From Collibacillus ludicampi (GTDB lineage Bacteria; Bacillota; Bacilli; Tumebacillales; BOQE01): a stretch of 64,000 bases of DNA. Made by a program: the position numbers and the translations under genes. The stretch is taken from the NCBI RefSeq assembly GCF_023705585.1, contig NZ_BOQE01000001.1, positions 2,354,710 through 2,418,709 of the forward strand, given 5' to 3'. Shown in pieces: positions 17,854 to 27,189 of the stretch. The notes beneath the pieces are model-generated. The model searched no databases. It saw nothing but the letters and a program-made list of their open reading frames with translations, and was not told the DNA's origin. Each line of letters opens with the position of its first letter. The first letter of the stretch is position 1.

Positions 17854-19739
17854 AGAAAGTGGATCGATTGGGCCGTTTCTTCAGTACAATGGTGTTTCAA
17901 AATATATCCGGGTTAATCGCTATAGGGCTGATTCGAGTTGTATTTGGCCCTACCGGATGGTGGCCGAATAACGAGTTTTATCCAATAGTGAACCTCTTGC
18001 TTCTATACTATATTCCGATCGTTTTTGCCTATACAGGGGGCAAGATGGTAGGGGGTCAACGCGGAGGGGTCATTGCCTCTTTTGTGACTGCAGCTATGAC
18101 CGCGGCCGATTCTACTTCTTACCCCATGATTCTTCCAGCTATGGTCTTGGGGCCGTTGGTGGGGTATGTCATTAAGAAAGTGGATCAATGGTTGGAAAGT
18201 AGAATTCCCGTAGGATTCGAGCTATTATTCTATAACGTTGTCGCAGGTATTACGGGAGTGAGTTTTACGATCCTATGTTATTTCTATGTTGCCCCTCTGT
18301 TTATAGAAGGGATGCAATGTATATTTTTAGAGGCGAAGCGACTGGTTTCTTCAGGATTTCTTCCTCTAGTCGCTTTAATTATAGAACCAGCCAAGATTTT
18401 ATTTTTAAATAACGTGATCAATCATGGTATTTTGGAACCTTTAGGTATTCAACAAACGAAGGAATTCGGAAATTCTATTTTTTTCTTACTGGAATCGAAT
18501 CCAGGACCCGGATTTGGGCTTCTATTGGCTTATTATTTACATTTCAAGGGTAAAGAGAAGGATGAAGTTAAATCATCTCTTGCTATTCATGTTCTAGGTG
18601 GAATTCATGAGGTCTATTTCCCTTATGTTTTAATGAAACCTATAACGATTATCCCTTTGATTCTGGGGGGAATGGCCGGAGATATGACTTTTTATTTGCT
18701 GAAGACGGGACTGGTCGCTACCCCTTCGCCAGGGAGCATTCTGGTGCTTCTCGTGATGGCTCCTAAAGGATACCACATGGCTATCTTAGCAGGATTTATC
18801 ATATCGGCTTTGGTAAGTTTCCTTGCTTCTGTACTTGTAATTTCTAGGGAAAAGGCTGAGTCGGATAACGATCATACTAGTGAAAGTAAGGAGAAAACCA
18901 TGTGTGTACAAACAAAAACAGTTGTGGAAGTAGATAAGAAAAAAACTAAGCCCGTACAAAAAATTATTTTTGCCTGTGATGCGGGAATGGGTTCTAGTGC
19001 TATGGGAGCAGCATTGTTGCGAAAAAAGTTAAGGCAGGCTAACCTCCATTTTATAGTGGATAATGCTTCTGTTGATGATATTCCGTTGGATGCTGATATC
19101 GTGATTTCACACAAACACTTAACGGAAAGAGCCAGAGTCTCTGCACCTTCAGCTAAGCATTTTTCCATCACTTCTTTTGTCGATCATTCTTTTTACCAAG
19201 AGTTCATTTCCCAACTCCAATCCCAGAGCTTTGATGAAGTTAGTGAAAGGCTGCCTTTGTTGAATGAAAGGATGGGATTGACTTCGGAGCATATACTTCT
19301 TCGTATGGAAGCAAAAGATAAATGGGAGGCCATTGAGCAAGTGGGGAGTTTGCTTGTTCGGTTAGGGAATGTGGAAAAGGCATATATAGAGGAAATGAAA
19401 CAGCGCGAACATTCTCTTTCAACGTACTTGGGAAATGGGGTAGCTGTTCCCCACGGGATCGATGCAAACAGTTCTTGCATTCGGAAACCCGGCATAGCTA
19501 TTGCCCAATATCCAAAGGGGATCGATTTTGGAGATGGGAATACAGCCTACATTCTCATTGCTATAGCTGGTCGAGGACCTCAACAATTATCTACACTCTC
19601 TCAATTGGCTGTGATGATTGAATCTGTTGAACAGGTACGTCAGCTCATTTATGCCAAAAATAAAGAGGAGATCATTCAGATTATTGAAGAGAATATCGAG
19701 ATCAATGAATATGAGATGGCGGGAGGGACAGGCTCGTGA
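17850..19739 (+). CDS. mtlA: Mannitol-type PTS permease, fused EIICBA
   Basis: A 629-residue protein joining all three mannitol PTS parts. EIIC (about 1-340) has GGKMVGGQRGGVIASF, NNVINHGILEPLGI and GGIHEVYFPYVLMKP. EIIB has Cys376 in FACDAGMGSSAMGAALLRKK. The EIIA domain has His535 in GVAVPHGIDA. It imports and phosphorylates mannitol or a related hexitol using phosphate from HPr. The three-domain fusion is like E. coli MtlA; Bacillus often has a separate EIIA. ATG 17850 overlaps the mtlR stop (ATGA); an in-frame ATG lies 6 nt upstream. Confidence 0.92.
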   Translation: MKKVDRLGRFFSTMVFQNISGLIAIGLIRVVFGPTGWWPNNEFYPIVNLLLLYYIPIVFAYTGGKMVGGQRGGVIASFVTAAMTAADSTSYPMILPAMVLGPLVGYVIKKVDQWLESRIPVGFELLFYNVVAGITGVSFTILCYFYVAPLFIEGMQCIFLEAKRLVSSGFLPLVALIIEPAKILFLNNVINHGILEPLGIQQTKEFGNSIFFLLESNPGPGFGLLLAYYLHFKGKEKDEVKSSLAIHVLGGIHEVYFPYVLMKPITIIPLILGGMAGDMTFYLLKTGLVATPSPGSILVLLVMAPKGYHMAILAGFIISALVSFLASVLVISREKAESDNDHTSESKEKTMCVQTKTVVEVDKKKTKPVQKIIFACDAGMGSSAMGAALLRKKLRQANLHFIVDNASVDDIPLDADIVISHKHLTERARVSAPSAKHFSITSFVDHSFYQEFISQLQSQSFDEVSERLPLLNERMGLTSEHILLRMEAKDKWEAIEQVGSLLVRLGNVEKAYIEEMKQREHSLSTYLGNGVAVPHGIDANSSCIRKPGIAIAQYPKGIDFGDGNTAYILIAIAGRGPQQLSTLSQLAVMIESVEQVRQLIYAKNKEEIIQIIEENIEINEYEMAGGTGS

Positions 19740-19996
19740 TTTGTGGAGAGATTCAAATTAAAGGAAAATTCGGCCTTCACCTACGCCCGGCTACCTTGTT
19801 TGCTTCCATCGCGAAGCAATTCTGTTCTGAGATCACTCTTGAATATAATGGTAAAATTGTAGAAGGAAAAAGTGCGATTGGCCTTCTTCAACTAGGAGCT
19901 CAAGAAGGAAGCAGGATATTAGTGCGAATAGACGGTGAAGATGAACAAGAAGCAATGAAAGTGATTTTAGCGTTTGTTACCAATGGATTTGATTGA
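19736..19996 (+). CDS. HPr-family phosphocarrier protein
   Basis: An 86-residue HPr-fold protein that starts with GTG overlapping the mtlA stop. The active-site His15 lies in FGLHLRPATLF. A serine sits at position 46 in EGKSAIGLLQLGAQEG, equal to the HPr-kinase target Ser46 of ptsH. Its place at the end of the mtlR-mtlA unit suggests a polyol-dedicated HPr paralogue rather than the general ptsH, which normally sits beside ptsI. Confidence 0.88.
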   Translation: MICGEIQIKGKFGLHLRPATLFASIAKQFCSEITLEYNGKIVEGKSAIGLLQLGAQEGSRILVRIDGEDEQEAMKVILAFVTNGFD

Positions 19997-20010
19997 ATGT
20001 CCAAAAATAT

Positions 20011-20045
20011 GGCCATGACACCGTGTTCATGGCTTTATTTTTATA
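20011..20045 (+). terminator. Terminator of the mtlR-mtlA-HPr unit
   Basis: GGCCATGACA (20011-20020) pairs with TGTTCATGGC (20024-20033) and is followed by TTTATTTTTAT. Confidence 0.75.
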
Positions 20046-20090
20046 CCGATCAACAAGCTTCGGTGGCAGTAGGGGTCTGTCTGCTTCTGA

Positions 20091-20120
20091 GGCGGGGGTA
20101 CAAAGTCCCCCGCTATTTTG
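20091..20120. terminator. GC-rich hairpin between convergent genes
   Basis: GCGGGGG (20092-20098) and CCCCCGC (20107-20113) pair perfectly and are followed on the plus strand by TATTTTGT. It may terminate the DedA-like gene from the minus side or the polyol unit from the plus side. Confidence 0.45.
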
Positions 20121-20153
20121 TGGCTCGTGAAATCAAGATTTTTTGTTTTCCAA

Positions 20154-20783
20154 TCATTCTTTTTCTTGGCCCAACTGCCGCTTTCTCATATAGATCGCCG
20201 TTAGAACCCCAATCAGAAGGAAATAAACCGCGTAAATCAGTAATGAAGTCGTTCTGTTGTTAACAAAGCTGCTTCCCGCAAAGGTAAAAACGAGAATCGA
20301 CGGGATTTTGCCGAGCAGGGAAGCGAGGAAAAATGTATACCACGGCACTAGACTAATGCCGCAAAGGATGTTTACCACAGGTGACGGAACGATCGGTATG
20401 ATGCGGACAAACATGATGCTGAGGAATGCATTGTTCTCAAAATAGGTTTCAAATTCCTTTGCTTTGGGATACTTTCGTACATACCGTTGCGCCCAATCAC
20501 GAAACCCGTAGCGAGCCATTGTAAACATAAGCAGCGCACCGAGAAGCGCTCCGATCAGAGAGATGAAGGTACCGATCCAAGTGCCGAAGACAGCACCGAT
20601 GATCCCTGTAACCGCGATAAACGGCATAACGGGAAAGAAGACGAGAATCGCTACGAACAGGATACTTACCAGAATGGCGATGCTTCCGCCGGATCGAATC
20701 CACGTGAGAAAGAGATCTTTCCATGTATACCCAATGAAAACAACCGCCAAAAAAACAAGGATAGCGAGTATTTTTCTCATCAT
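20154..20783 (-). CDS. TVP38/TMEM64 (DedA-like, VTT domain) membrane protein
   Basis: A 209-residue inner-membrane protein. The VTT/SNARE-associated domain shows FFPVMPFIAVTGIIGAVFGTW, GALLGALLMFTMARYGFRDW and FVRIIPIVPSPVVNILCGIS. Such proteins (YdjX/YtxB-like) are linked to lipid translocation, though the substrate here is unknown. Two adjacent ATG codons are possible. GAGGGGC lies closer to ideal spacing for the second, so the true start may be 3 nt inside. Confidence 0.88.
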   Translation of the reverse strand: MMRKILAILVFLAVVFIGYTWKDLFLTWIRSGGSIAILVSILFVAILVFFPVMPFIAVTGIIGAVFGTWIGTFISLIGALLGALLMFTMARYGFRDWAQRYVRKYPKAKEFETYFENNAFLSIMFVRIIPIVPSPVVNILCGISLVPWYTFFLASLLGKIPSILVFTFAGSSFVNNRTTSLLIYAVYFLLIGVLTAIYMRKRQLGQEKE

Positions 20784-20839
20784 AGCCCCTCACTGGAAAA
20801 TAGTATTACCTTCATCTTATCCTGATGAACATGGAAACA

Positions 20840-21397
20840 TCAACCTTTTTGCGATTTAATCGCAAGAGAATGCTTAATTTTTTGAGACCGCTCTCGCTGA
20901 ACCAGTTCTTTTAACTCACGAAAAATCTCAACGATTTCAGTGAGCTTCATTCGAACGAGCCCGCTCGATGAAGGAGCCACGAATTCGATCACTCCGGGAA
21001 CGATCGATTCCGCTTGAATTCCCCAAGGAATATTTCGCCGTCCGCTGTATTGTTCATAAACCCCTTTACCGACGAAGCAGACGACAAGAGGTCGGAAGCG
21101 GGCAATTTTCTCCCGCAGAATGATTCGACCTTGCCTATACTCTTCCCGGGAAATTTCAGCAGCCGTACGGGTCGGTCTCGCTACGATATTTGTGAATCCG
21201 TAACCAAGAGCGAGTAACTGTCCGTCCTCTTCCGGTCGATATTTTCTGGGAGTCAAGCCCGCTTCATAAAGAATCGTCCAAAAACGGTTGTTCGGATTTG
21301 CATAGTGATGTCCGGTCTCTCCAGAGCGAATGCTCGGATTAAATCCTACGAACAAGACGTCCAGATCTTCACGGATATGATCAGGTATAGGTCCCAT
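20840..21397 (-). CDS. mug: Mismatch-specific (G/U, G/T) DNA glycosylase Mug
   Basis: Base-excision repair enzyme of the uracil-DNA glycosylase superfamily, 185 residues. The first active-site motif reads VGFNPSIRSGETGHHYANPN. The region FVGKGVYEQYSG and the C-terminal motif VAPSSSGLVR match Mug/TDG proteins. It removes uracil or thymine opposite guanine. It lies in the same direction as the DedA-like gene, with about 55 bp between them. The Lys-rich tail after residue 165 is an extension. Confidence 0.88.
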   Translation of the reverse strand: MGPIPDHIREDLDVLFVGFNPSIRSGETGHHYANPNNRFWTILYEAGLTPRKYRPEEDGQLLALGYGFTNIVARPTRTAAEISREEYRQGRIILREKIARFRPLVVCFVGKGVYEQYSGRRNIPWGIQAESIVPGVIEFVAPSSSGLVRMKLTEIVEIFRELKELVQRERSQKIKHSLAIKSQKG

Positions 21398-21463
21398 ATA
21401 AACATCTCCTGTATGGATGGATAATATCTCTTTGTAACTAATTTAACATAACAGGTGATCGAC

Positions 21464-21496
21464 GAAAAAAGAGCGAGCCGGGCATCCGGTTCGCTC
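21464..21496 (-). terminator. Terminator on the minus strand after DUF1003 gene
   Basis: Stem GAGCGAGCCG (21471-21480) with CGGTTCGCTC (21487-21496), one G-T type mismatch. On the minus strand it is followed by a run of T (TTTTTTCG). A second hairpin at 21585-21611 (AACCCCCGATC with GATCG-GGGGTT) lies nearer to the gene and may also act. Confidence 0.7.
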
Positions 21497-21643
21497 AAAC
21501 ATTCTTTACTTTTGTCCAGCTTTCAAAGCGTCTTTGTGGGACCTGAATAGGCGATACTTGATTGAAATCTTGAATTGAACGATAAACCCCCGATCATCGG
21601 ATCGAGGGGTTACGTGTATCGATGAGACTTGTTCATTAATCCA

Positions 21644-22198
21644 TCACTCTTGCTTATTGCCCTCTTGGATAGAAGAAAGCAGCTGCTTTATTTGCAAAAG
21701 CTCTCCTTCGATGCGATGCAAGTGACTTTGCATGTCATCGATTTCTTGCTCGGCTTTGTAATTGATCGCAAAGTCGATCAGCGCCTCGTGTTTGTCACGT
21801 GCGGCTTGACGGTTCTGGCTCATCATAATAATCGGGGCTTGGAACGCCGCGATAAAAGATAAACATAAGTTCAGCAGGATAAAGGGAGGTTCATCAAAGT
21901 GGTAGTGTCGGGTAAAGGGAAGTGTATTCCATACCATCCAAAAGGTGAGGAACAACGCAAACCAAATAATAAACTTCCAACTTCCTCCGAATACTGCCAT
22001 GCGATCGGCAAGACGATCCGCCCAGGTTGTTTTTTTCAAATAGAGTTCATCCAGATGACTCATGATACGAGTTTCGTAATCATTGACCAAACGGTCAATT
22101 CTTGCTACATCATCCTTATTGATCTCGATATCGAAACCATGAATGACGGATGCATCATCTTTGATTTCCGGTTTTACATAATACAATTTTTTTGCCAT
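21644..22198 (-). CDS. DUF1003 membrane protein
   Basis: A 184-residue protein of the DUF1003 family (function unknown). After a polar N-terminus comes LADRMAVFGGSWKFIIWFAL with a first helix, then FDEPPFILLNLCLSFIAAFQ with a second. The family hallmark AAFQAPIIMMSQNRQAARDK follows, with a C-terminal coiled coil (MQSHLHRIEGELLQIKQLLS). GGAGGGATCACC precedes the ATG. It is monocistronic, with terminators downstream. Confidence 0.88.
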   Translation of the reverse strand: MAKKLYYVKPEIKDDASVIHGFDIEINKDDVARIDRLVNDYETRIMSHLDELYLKKTTWADRLADRMAVFGGSWKFIIWFALFLTFWMVWNTLPFTRHYHFDEPPFILLNLCLSFIAAFQAPIIMMSQNRQAARDKHEALIDFAINYKAEQEIDDMQSHLHRIEGELLQIKQLLSSIQEGNKQE

Positions 22199-22627
22199 GG
22201 TGATCCCTCCTTTTCATCGCGAGGGAGCCATGATGAACTTAGATTCGAGTTGATTGGCTTCCTATGAAGCAATCAACATTCCATATGCAATTTCCTTCAC
22301 GACTCCCTCTCTTTCTTGATCGAGGTTCAGGAACATCTGAACATCGACTGCCCATAGAAAGTTTCAACTCCTTTCCGATAATGTGTACTTAATCATCATA
22401 TTCCGTTATCTTCTATATTTCAAGCGGATTTTTCCCCGATTTCCATCCGCCGTCAACCTTGACAACGTACAATCATTCGATCCTTTGACGCGTGAAGCGT
22501 ACTACATCCTTCCATTCCTATTCATTCGAACCGTGCTTTGAGCAATGAAACAAAACGTCTTCAATCACACGTTTAGATTGAGGAACCTTCAAATACAAAA
22601 TTCAAAAAATAAATGTAAGATACAGTA

Positions 22628-22680
22628 TTGCAACACGAAAAAACCTGTGTTATATTACAATCATAAAACACAAACGTGTT
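22628..22680 (+). promoter_or_regulatory. Promoter of the aceB-aceA operon with two AACAC..GTGTT operators
   Basis: -35 TTGCAA (22628-22633), 17-bp spacer, -10 TATATT (22651-22656). One inverted pair AACAC/TGTGTT spans the spacer (22632-22651). A compact palindrome AACAC-AAAC-GTGTT (22667-22680) lies near the expected start of transcription. Both suggest control by one dimeric repressor. I do not recognise which regulator. The rest of the 22199-22627 stretch shows nothing clear. Confidence 0.6.
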
Positions 22681-22722
22681 ATATAATAACGAAAAGAGAT
22701 CATACTGAAGGGAGGAGAGGGC

Positions 22723-24330
22723 GTGGGGATTCAAACAAACGTGTATCCACCTGGTGTCCGGGTAACAGCACCCCTGAGTCCTGAATTTTCAGAGATTCTG
22801 ACCCCTGATGCTCTGCAATTTCTAGCAAACATGTCACGCCGGTTCGAAGAGAGACGGCAGGAACTTTTGAGGAGAAGGGAAGAGAGACAGAGGGAATTCG
22901 ATGCCGGTAAGCTCCCTGACTTTCTGCCTGAAACCGAACATATTCGAAACAGTTCATGGACGATCGCTCCCGTCCCACATGATTTGCAAGATCGGCGTGT
23001 GGAAATCACCGGTCCAGCGGGAGACCGCAAGATGGTCATCAATGCGTTGAACTCCGGAGCAAAAGTTTTTATGGCAGACTTTGAAGATGCCAATTCACCC
23101 ACGTGGGAGAACACGATTCAAGGCCAAATCAACATGAGGGATGCGGTTAATCGAACCATTGAATATGTCAGTCCGGAAGGGAAAGAATATTCCCTCAATT
23201 ACAAAGTGGCTACCCTTCTTGTGCGCCCGCGAGGTTGGCACCTGGATGAAAAACATGTGCTCGTTGACGGTAAGCCGATCTCAGGCAGCCTGTTCGACTT
23301 TGGTCTGTACTTTTACCATAACGTACACACACTTTTGCAAAACGGAACAGGTCCTTATTTCTACCTTCCCAAGATGGAGAGCCATCTGGAAGCAAGACTA
23401 TGGAACGATGTTTTCGTTTGGGCGCAAAATGAATTGGGCATCCCCCAAGGGACAATCAAAGCGACCGTACTTATCGAAACTATTCTCGCAACATTCGAAC
23501 TTGACGAAATACTATATGAATTGCGTGAACATTGCGCAGGATTGAATTGCGGACGATGGGACTACATTTTCAGTTATATTAAGAAATTCCGTAATCAACC
23601 GAATGTCATCCTTCCTGATCGTGCACTCGTGACCATGACCACACCGTTCATGCGTGCATATTCGCTCTTGACAATAAAAACCTGCCATAAGAGGAATGCG
23701 CATGCGATCGGAGGCATGGCGGCGCAGATTCCGATCAAGAACGATCCGGAGGCAAACGAGGAAGCGTTGAAGAAAGTACGTGCCGACAAAGAGAGGGAAG
23801 CACGTGACGGACATGATGGAACATGGGTGGCTCACCCAGGGCTTGTACCTGTAGCGATGGAAGTTTTCGATAGACTTATGCCGACACCGAACCAGGTCGA
23901 TAAGAAACGGGAAGATGTTCAGGTAAGTGCCAGCGATCTTCTCGAAGTTCCCCAAGGACCGATCACCGAAGCAGGTCTTCGCACAAATATCAGCGTGGGG
24001 ATTCAATATATTGAGGCGTGGCTCAAGGGTTCAGGTGCCGTTCCCATCTTCAATCTCATGGAAGATGCGGCTACCGCGGAGATATCGAGAGCGCAAGTTT
24101 GGCAGTGGATCCGCCATCCCAAAGGCGTTTTAGAAGACGGTAGAAAAGTGACGGCGGAGTTGGTTCAACAGTTGATAGAGGAAGAACTCCAGAAAATTAA
24201 GGACTCCGTTGGCGAACAGAGATATCAAGGCGGCAAATATCAGCAAGCAACCGAATTGTTCACCAAACTCATTTTAGATGATGATTTCGTTGATTTTCTC
24301 ACTCTTCCCGGATATCAATACCTTGATTAA
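22723..24330 (+). CDS. aceB: Malate synthase (isoform A)
   Basis: Condenses glyoxylate with acetyl-CoA to malate in the glyoxylate shunt. The 535-residue length fits isoform A. Typical blocks are [46 protein letters not shown] (with the catalytic Arg region following), [33 protein letters not shown] and the C-terminal catalytic Asp region [20 protein letters not shown]. The GTG start follows GGGAGGAGAGG. Isocitrate lyase follows 39 bp later. Confidence 0.95.
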   Translation: MGIQTNVYPPGVRVTAPLSPEFSEILTPDALQFLANMSRRFEERRQELLRRREERQREFDAGKLPDFLPETEHIRNSSWTIAPVPHDLQDRRVEITGPAGDRKMVINALNSGAKVFMADFEDANSPTWENTIQGQINMRDAVNRTIEYVSPEGKEYSLNYKVATLLVRPRGWHLDEKHVLVDGKPISGSLFDFGLYFYHNVHTLLQNGTGPYFYLPKMESHLEARLWNDVFVWAQNELGIPQGTIKATVLIETILATFELDEILYELREHCAGLNCGRWDYIFSYIKKFRNQPNVILPDRALVTMTTPFMRAYSLLTIKTCHKRNAHAIGGMAAQIPIKNDPEANEEALKKVRADKEREARDGHDGTWVAHPGLVPVAMEVFDRLMPTPNQVDKKREDVQVSASDLLEVPQGPITEAGLRTNISVGIQYIEAWLKGSGAVPIFNLMEDAATAEISRAQVWQWIRHPKGVLEDGRKVTAELVQQLIEEELQKIKDSVGEQRYQGGKYQQATELFTKLILDDDFVDFLTLPGYQYLD

Positions 24331-24369
24331 ATATATTTTAAAATTTCAAAAGAGAAAGGGATGTTATTC

Positions 24370-25650
24370 ATGATTAAAAAAGAAGAAGTTTTGAAACTTG
24401 AAGAAAGCTGGAAGTCTGACCGATGGAAAGGAATTGAGCGCCCGTATTCGGCAGAGGATGTCATTCGCCTTCGCGGTTCCATTCAGATCGAACACACGCT
24501 GGCACGCATGGGAGCTGAACGCTTGTGGCATTTGTTGCATAACGAAGATTATGTGCACGCACTTGGTGCTTTAACCGGTAACCAAGCTGTTCAGCAAGTG
24601 AAGGCAGGGCTTAAAGCGATCTACTTGAGCGGTTGGCAGGTGGCTGCCGATGCAAACCTGTCAGGCCATATGTATCCTGATCAAAGCCTCTATCCTGCAA
24701 ACAGCGTGCCTCATGTAGTGAAACGGATCAATCAAGCACTTCAGCGCGCGGATCAGATTCAACACGCGGAAGGCAAAGGGGACACCTATTGGTTCGCTCC
24801 CATCGTCGCCGACGGAGAAGCTGGGTTCGGCGGTCCGCTCAACGTATTCGAGCTGATGAAAGCGATGATCGAAGCGGGTGCAGCCGGTGTTCACTTCGAA
24901 GATCAGCTTGCAGCTGAGAAAAAATGTGGGCATTTGGGAGGAAAAGTTCTGATTCCAACCTCTCATGCGATTCGCAATCTGGTCGCAGCACGATTGGCGG
25001 CAGATGTCATGGGGGTTCCTACAATCCTGATCGCTAGGACAGATGCCAACGCTGCAGCTCTGATAACAAGTGACATCGATCCTCGTGACCATGAGTTTAT
25101 CACAGGTGAACGCACGGAAGAAGGATTCTTCAGAACACGCGCAGGCTTGGATCAGGCGATTGCAAGAGGTCTCGCATACGCGCCATACGCGGATTTGATC
25201 TGGTGCGAAACGTCGGAACCGAATCTGGAAGAGGCAAGACGTTTTGCGGAAGCGATTCACGCAAAATTCCCGGGCAAACTGTTGGCGTATAACTGTTCGC
25301 CATCGTTTAACTGGAAGAAGAAGCTCGACGATGAAACGATCGCAACATTCCAACAACAGATTGCCGAAATGGGTTACAAGTTCCAATTCGTCACGCTCGC
25401 AGGTTTCCACACGTTGAACCATAGCATGTTTGAACTGGCTCGCGGTTACAGAGACCGTGGCATGGCGGCTTACTCTGAACTCCAGCAAGCAGAATTTGAA
25501 AGTGAAAAATATGGATACACGGCTACAAGACATCAACGGGAAGTAGGTACAGGATATTTTGATGAAGTTTCCCAAGTGATCTCAGGAGGCACCTCTTCCA
25601 CAACCGCTCTGACAGGCTCAACGGAAGAAGAGCAATTTACCCACGCATAA
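24370..25650 (+). CDS. aceA: Isocitrate lyase
   Basis: Splits isocitrate into glyoxylate and succinate, 426 residues. The catalytic loop [14 protein letters not shown] carries Cys186. [20 protein letters not shown] binds Mg and substrate, and [16 protein letters not shown] is the second signature. ATG 24370 is preferred because AAAGGG then has 9-nt spacing, while the upstream ATG (24361) abuts it. It is co-transcribed with aceB and closed by a strong terminator. Confidence 0.95.
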   Translation: MIKKEEVLKLEESWKSDRWKGIERPYSAEDVIRLRGSIQIEHTLARMGAERLWHLLHNEDYVHALGALTGNQAVQQVKAGLKAIYLSGWQVAADANLSGHMYPDQSLYPANSVPHVVKRINQALQRADQIQHAEGKGDTYWFAPIVADGEAGFGGPLNVFELMKAMIEAGAAGVHFEDQLAAEKKCGHLGGKVLIPTSHAIRNLVAARLAADVMGVPTILIARTDANAAALITSDIDPRDHEFITGERTEEGFFRTRAGLDQAIARGLAYAPYADLIWCETSEPNLEEARRFAEAIHAKFPGKLLAYNCSPSFNWKKKLDDETIATFQQQIAEMGYKFQFVTLAGFHTLNHSMFELARGYRDRGMAAYSELQQAEFESEKYGYTATRHQREVGTGYFDEVSQVISGGTSSTTALTGSTEEEQFTHA

Positions 25651-25669
25651 TCTATAAAAGTAGCTCAAA

Positions 25670-25708
25670 AAGAAGGTTAGGATCGTTCGTCTCCTAACCT
25701 TCTTGTTA
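25670..25708. terminator. Strong hairpin terminator after aceA
   Basis: AAGAAGGTTAGGA (25670-25682) and TCCTAACCTTCTT (25692-25704) form a perfect 13-bp stem. It can serve the convergent minus-strand gene as well. Confidence 0.8.
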
Positions 25709-25746
25709 TATGACTGGTCATTTCTGATTTTTCTCTTTGACCTCTT

Positions 25747-25938
25747 TCAACGTTTTTCTATTTCCGCACGTATTTTCATTTGATCATCTTCTAAAATTTC
25801 TAGTTCTCTTTGTAGTTGTTCCATTTGTTTTAATAACCTTTGGCGTACGTTCCGTAAGTGATATTCGAGATCTTCCAATTCTTCCTTTTTCAATTGATGA
25901 ATTTCCCGATTATGTAAAAATCCGCTCGTAAGATGCAT
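25747..25938 (-). CDS. Small coiled-coil protein, unknown function
   Basis: Not recognised. The product is about 63 residues, highly charged and almost entirely helical (EELEDLEYHLRNVRQRLLKQ, then MEQLQRELEILEDDQMKIRA), so it is probably a coiled coil. ATG 25938 is chosen because AAAGGAG lies 10 nt upstream; the frame extends 21 nt further. It sits between aceA and the histidine kinase remnant. Confidence 0.55.
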   Translation of the reverse strand: MHLTSGFLHNREIHQLKKEELEDLEYHLRNVRQRLLKQMEQLQRELEILEDDQMKIRAEIEKR

Positions 25939-26026
25939 ATGATGGCCACTCCTTTCCAATCATACTATTCGAGAAAAGTGAGGATTTGTTGTCAGTCATG
26001 GAGTAAAAGCCGGCAATTCATTCGCG

Positions 26027-26710
26027 TCATTCGTGAGTATGGGGAGAGAATGAATTCCCGGTTTTTACTTCATTCGTGATTCCGTCGATGACTGGAAGCC
26101 ATAAAGTGAAAACGGTCCCTTTTCCCAATTCGCTTTCGACTGAAATCTTGCCCTGATGAAGTTCGACAAGCTGTTTTACAATAGCCAATCCTAACCCGGA
26201 TCCTTTATTGTTCTTGGAACGCACGCGATCTCCTTTGAAAAACCTTTCCCAAATTCGCTCTAAATCGTTTTGGGGAATTCCCATTCCCGTATCCGCAACC
26301 TGCACTTTCACATATTTACCATCCGGAACAGCCATCATTTTGATTGTTCCTTGATCTGTGAATTTAACGGCGTTGTGTAAGAGATTCTTGAGAATCTGAA
26401 CCACACGATGTCTGTCAGCATAAATTTGGGGAAGATCGTCCAAAACATGAATCTCGATGGATGTTTGTTTCTCGTCTGCCTCATGATGGAAGAGAAAAGC
26501 CACTTTTTTGATGACCTCTCTCAAGTCAACAGCCGTTTTGAACAAAGATACTTCCTTTTTCTCGAGCTTGATCAGATCCATGAGATCATCGATCAGACAA
26601 CTCATCTGTAAAGTCTCTTGATACATGATTTGGAAATATTTCTGCCTTTCATCTTCACCCTCGATCAAGCCGTCTTGCAGCGCTTCCAAGAATCCTTGGA
26701 TTGCGACTTG
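26027..26710 (-). pseudogene. Histidine kinase remnant: end of HisKA plus full HATPase domain
   Basis: Reads about 220 residues from TTG 26689. It starts in the middle of the dimerisation helix (FLEALQDGLIEGEDERQKYF). The ATPase domain is intact: N box ILKNLLHNAVKFT, G1 DTGMGIP, F box ERIWERFFKGDR, G2 GSGLGLAIV. The H box with the phospho-His, the sensor part and membrane helices are missing. In the kinase frame VAIQG can still be read upstream of the TTG, then a stop (TGA) occurs inside the last 27-bp repeat unit of the neighbouring gene. No response regulator is adjacent. It is probably non-functional. Confidence 0.8.
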
Positions 26711-27189
26711 GCAGCTTGCTTGTCGTCATCCGACTTGGCAGCTTGCTTGTCATCATCCGACTTGGCAGCTTGCTTGTCGTCATCCGACTTGGCAGCTTGC
26801 TTGTCCTCATCCGACTTGGCAGCTTGCTTGTCATCATCCGACTTGGCAGCTTGCTTGTCATCATCCGACTTGGTAGCTTGTTTGTCGTCATCCGACTTGA
26901 GAGTTTGTTGATCGTCTTTGTCATGAGCGACCTCACGAACGACCGCGCCTTTACCAGGACCTCCTGGTAAGGAAGTAGCAACTTCGGACACTCTCTGTCC
27001 GTGATTGATTTTCACATGAAAATGATCCTTATCGAAATGGTTTGTATGCTCTTCTTGTACAGAGGCTACAATTTTAGCATGAGAGACCGGTTCACTGGTT
27101 GAAGCCATTGCTGCAGTGCCGAAAACTGCGGATGTCGCAAGGGAACTCAGTACAGTAAGGGGAATCCATTTTTTCTGATTCATTTTCAA
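26665..27189 (-). CDS. Secreted protein with seven 9-residue KSDDDKQAA repeats, 3' end fused to kinase DNA
   Basis: A 174-residue product with a signal peptide (KKWIPLTVLSSLATSAVFGT, cleavage near AMA-ST). A roughly 60-residue mature region contains HFHVKINHGQRVSEVATSLP. Then come seven KSDxDKQAx units, highly acidic and lysine-rich. The last residues (about DSWKRCKTA) are kinase DNA read in a shifted frame, so the natural C-terminus appears lost. Function is unknown; the N-terminal part is not recognised. The TTG start has AAGGAGGAG 6 nt upstream; an ATG follows 6 nt inside. Confidence 0.65.
   Translation of the reverse strand: MKMNQKKWIPLTVLSSLATSAVFGTAAMASTSEPVSHAKIVASVQEEHTNHFDKDHFHVKINHGQRVSEVATSLPGGPGKGAVVREVAHDKDDQQTLKSDDDKQATKSDDDKQAAKSDDDKQAAKSDEDKQAAKSDDDKQAAKSDDDKQAAKSDDDKQAAKSQSKDSWKRCKTA
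26704..26898 (-). repeat. 27-bp minisatellite, seven tandem units
   Basis: Contiguous in-frame copies of a 27-bp unit encoding KSDDDKQAA. Units differ by single bases, for example GTC-GTC, GTC-ATC and GTC-CTC variants on the plus strand. Such arrays vary in copy number by slippage. Confidence 0.9.

Noticed and set aside
4669..20113. Similar GGCGGGGG hairpins at 4669-4693 and 20092-20113 as IS200/IS605-type ends
   Set aside because: Similarity is limited to the stem. No TnpA or TnpB gene or matching left end was seen, so terminators are the simpler reading.
26704..26898. Short regular repeats as a CRISPR array
   Set aside because: The 27-bp units are contiguous, in frame and without spacers.
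26618..26911. Plus-strand ORF of 97 codons with a repeated LAACLSSSD pattern
   Set aside because: It is the antisense reading of the 27-bp minisatellite. The minus-strand gene has a signal peptide and ribosome site; this one has neither.
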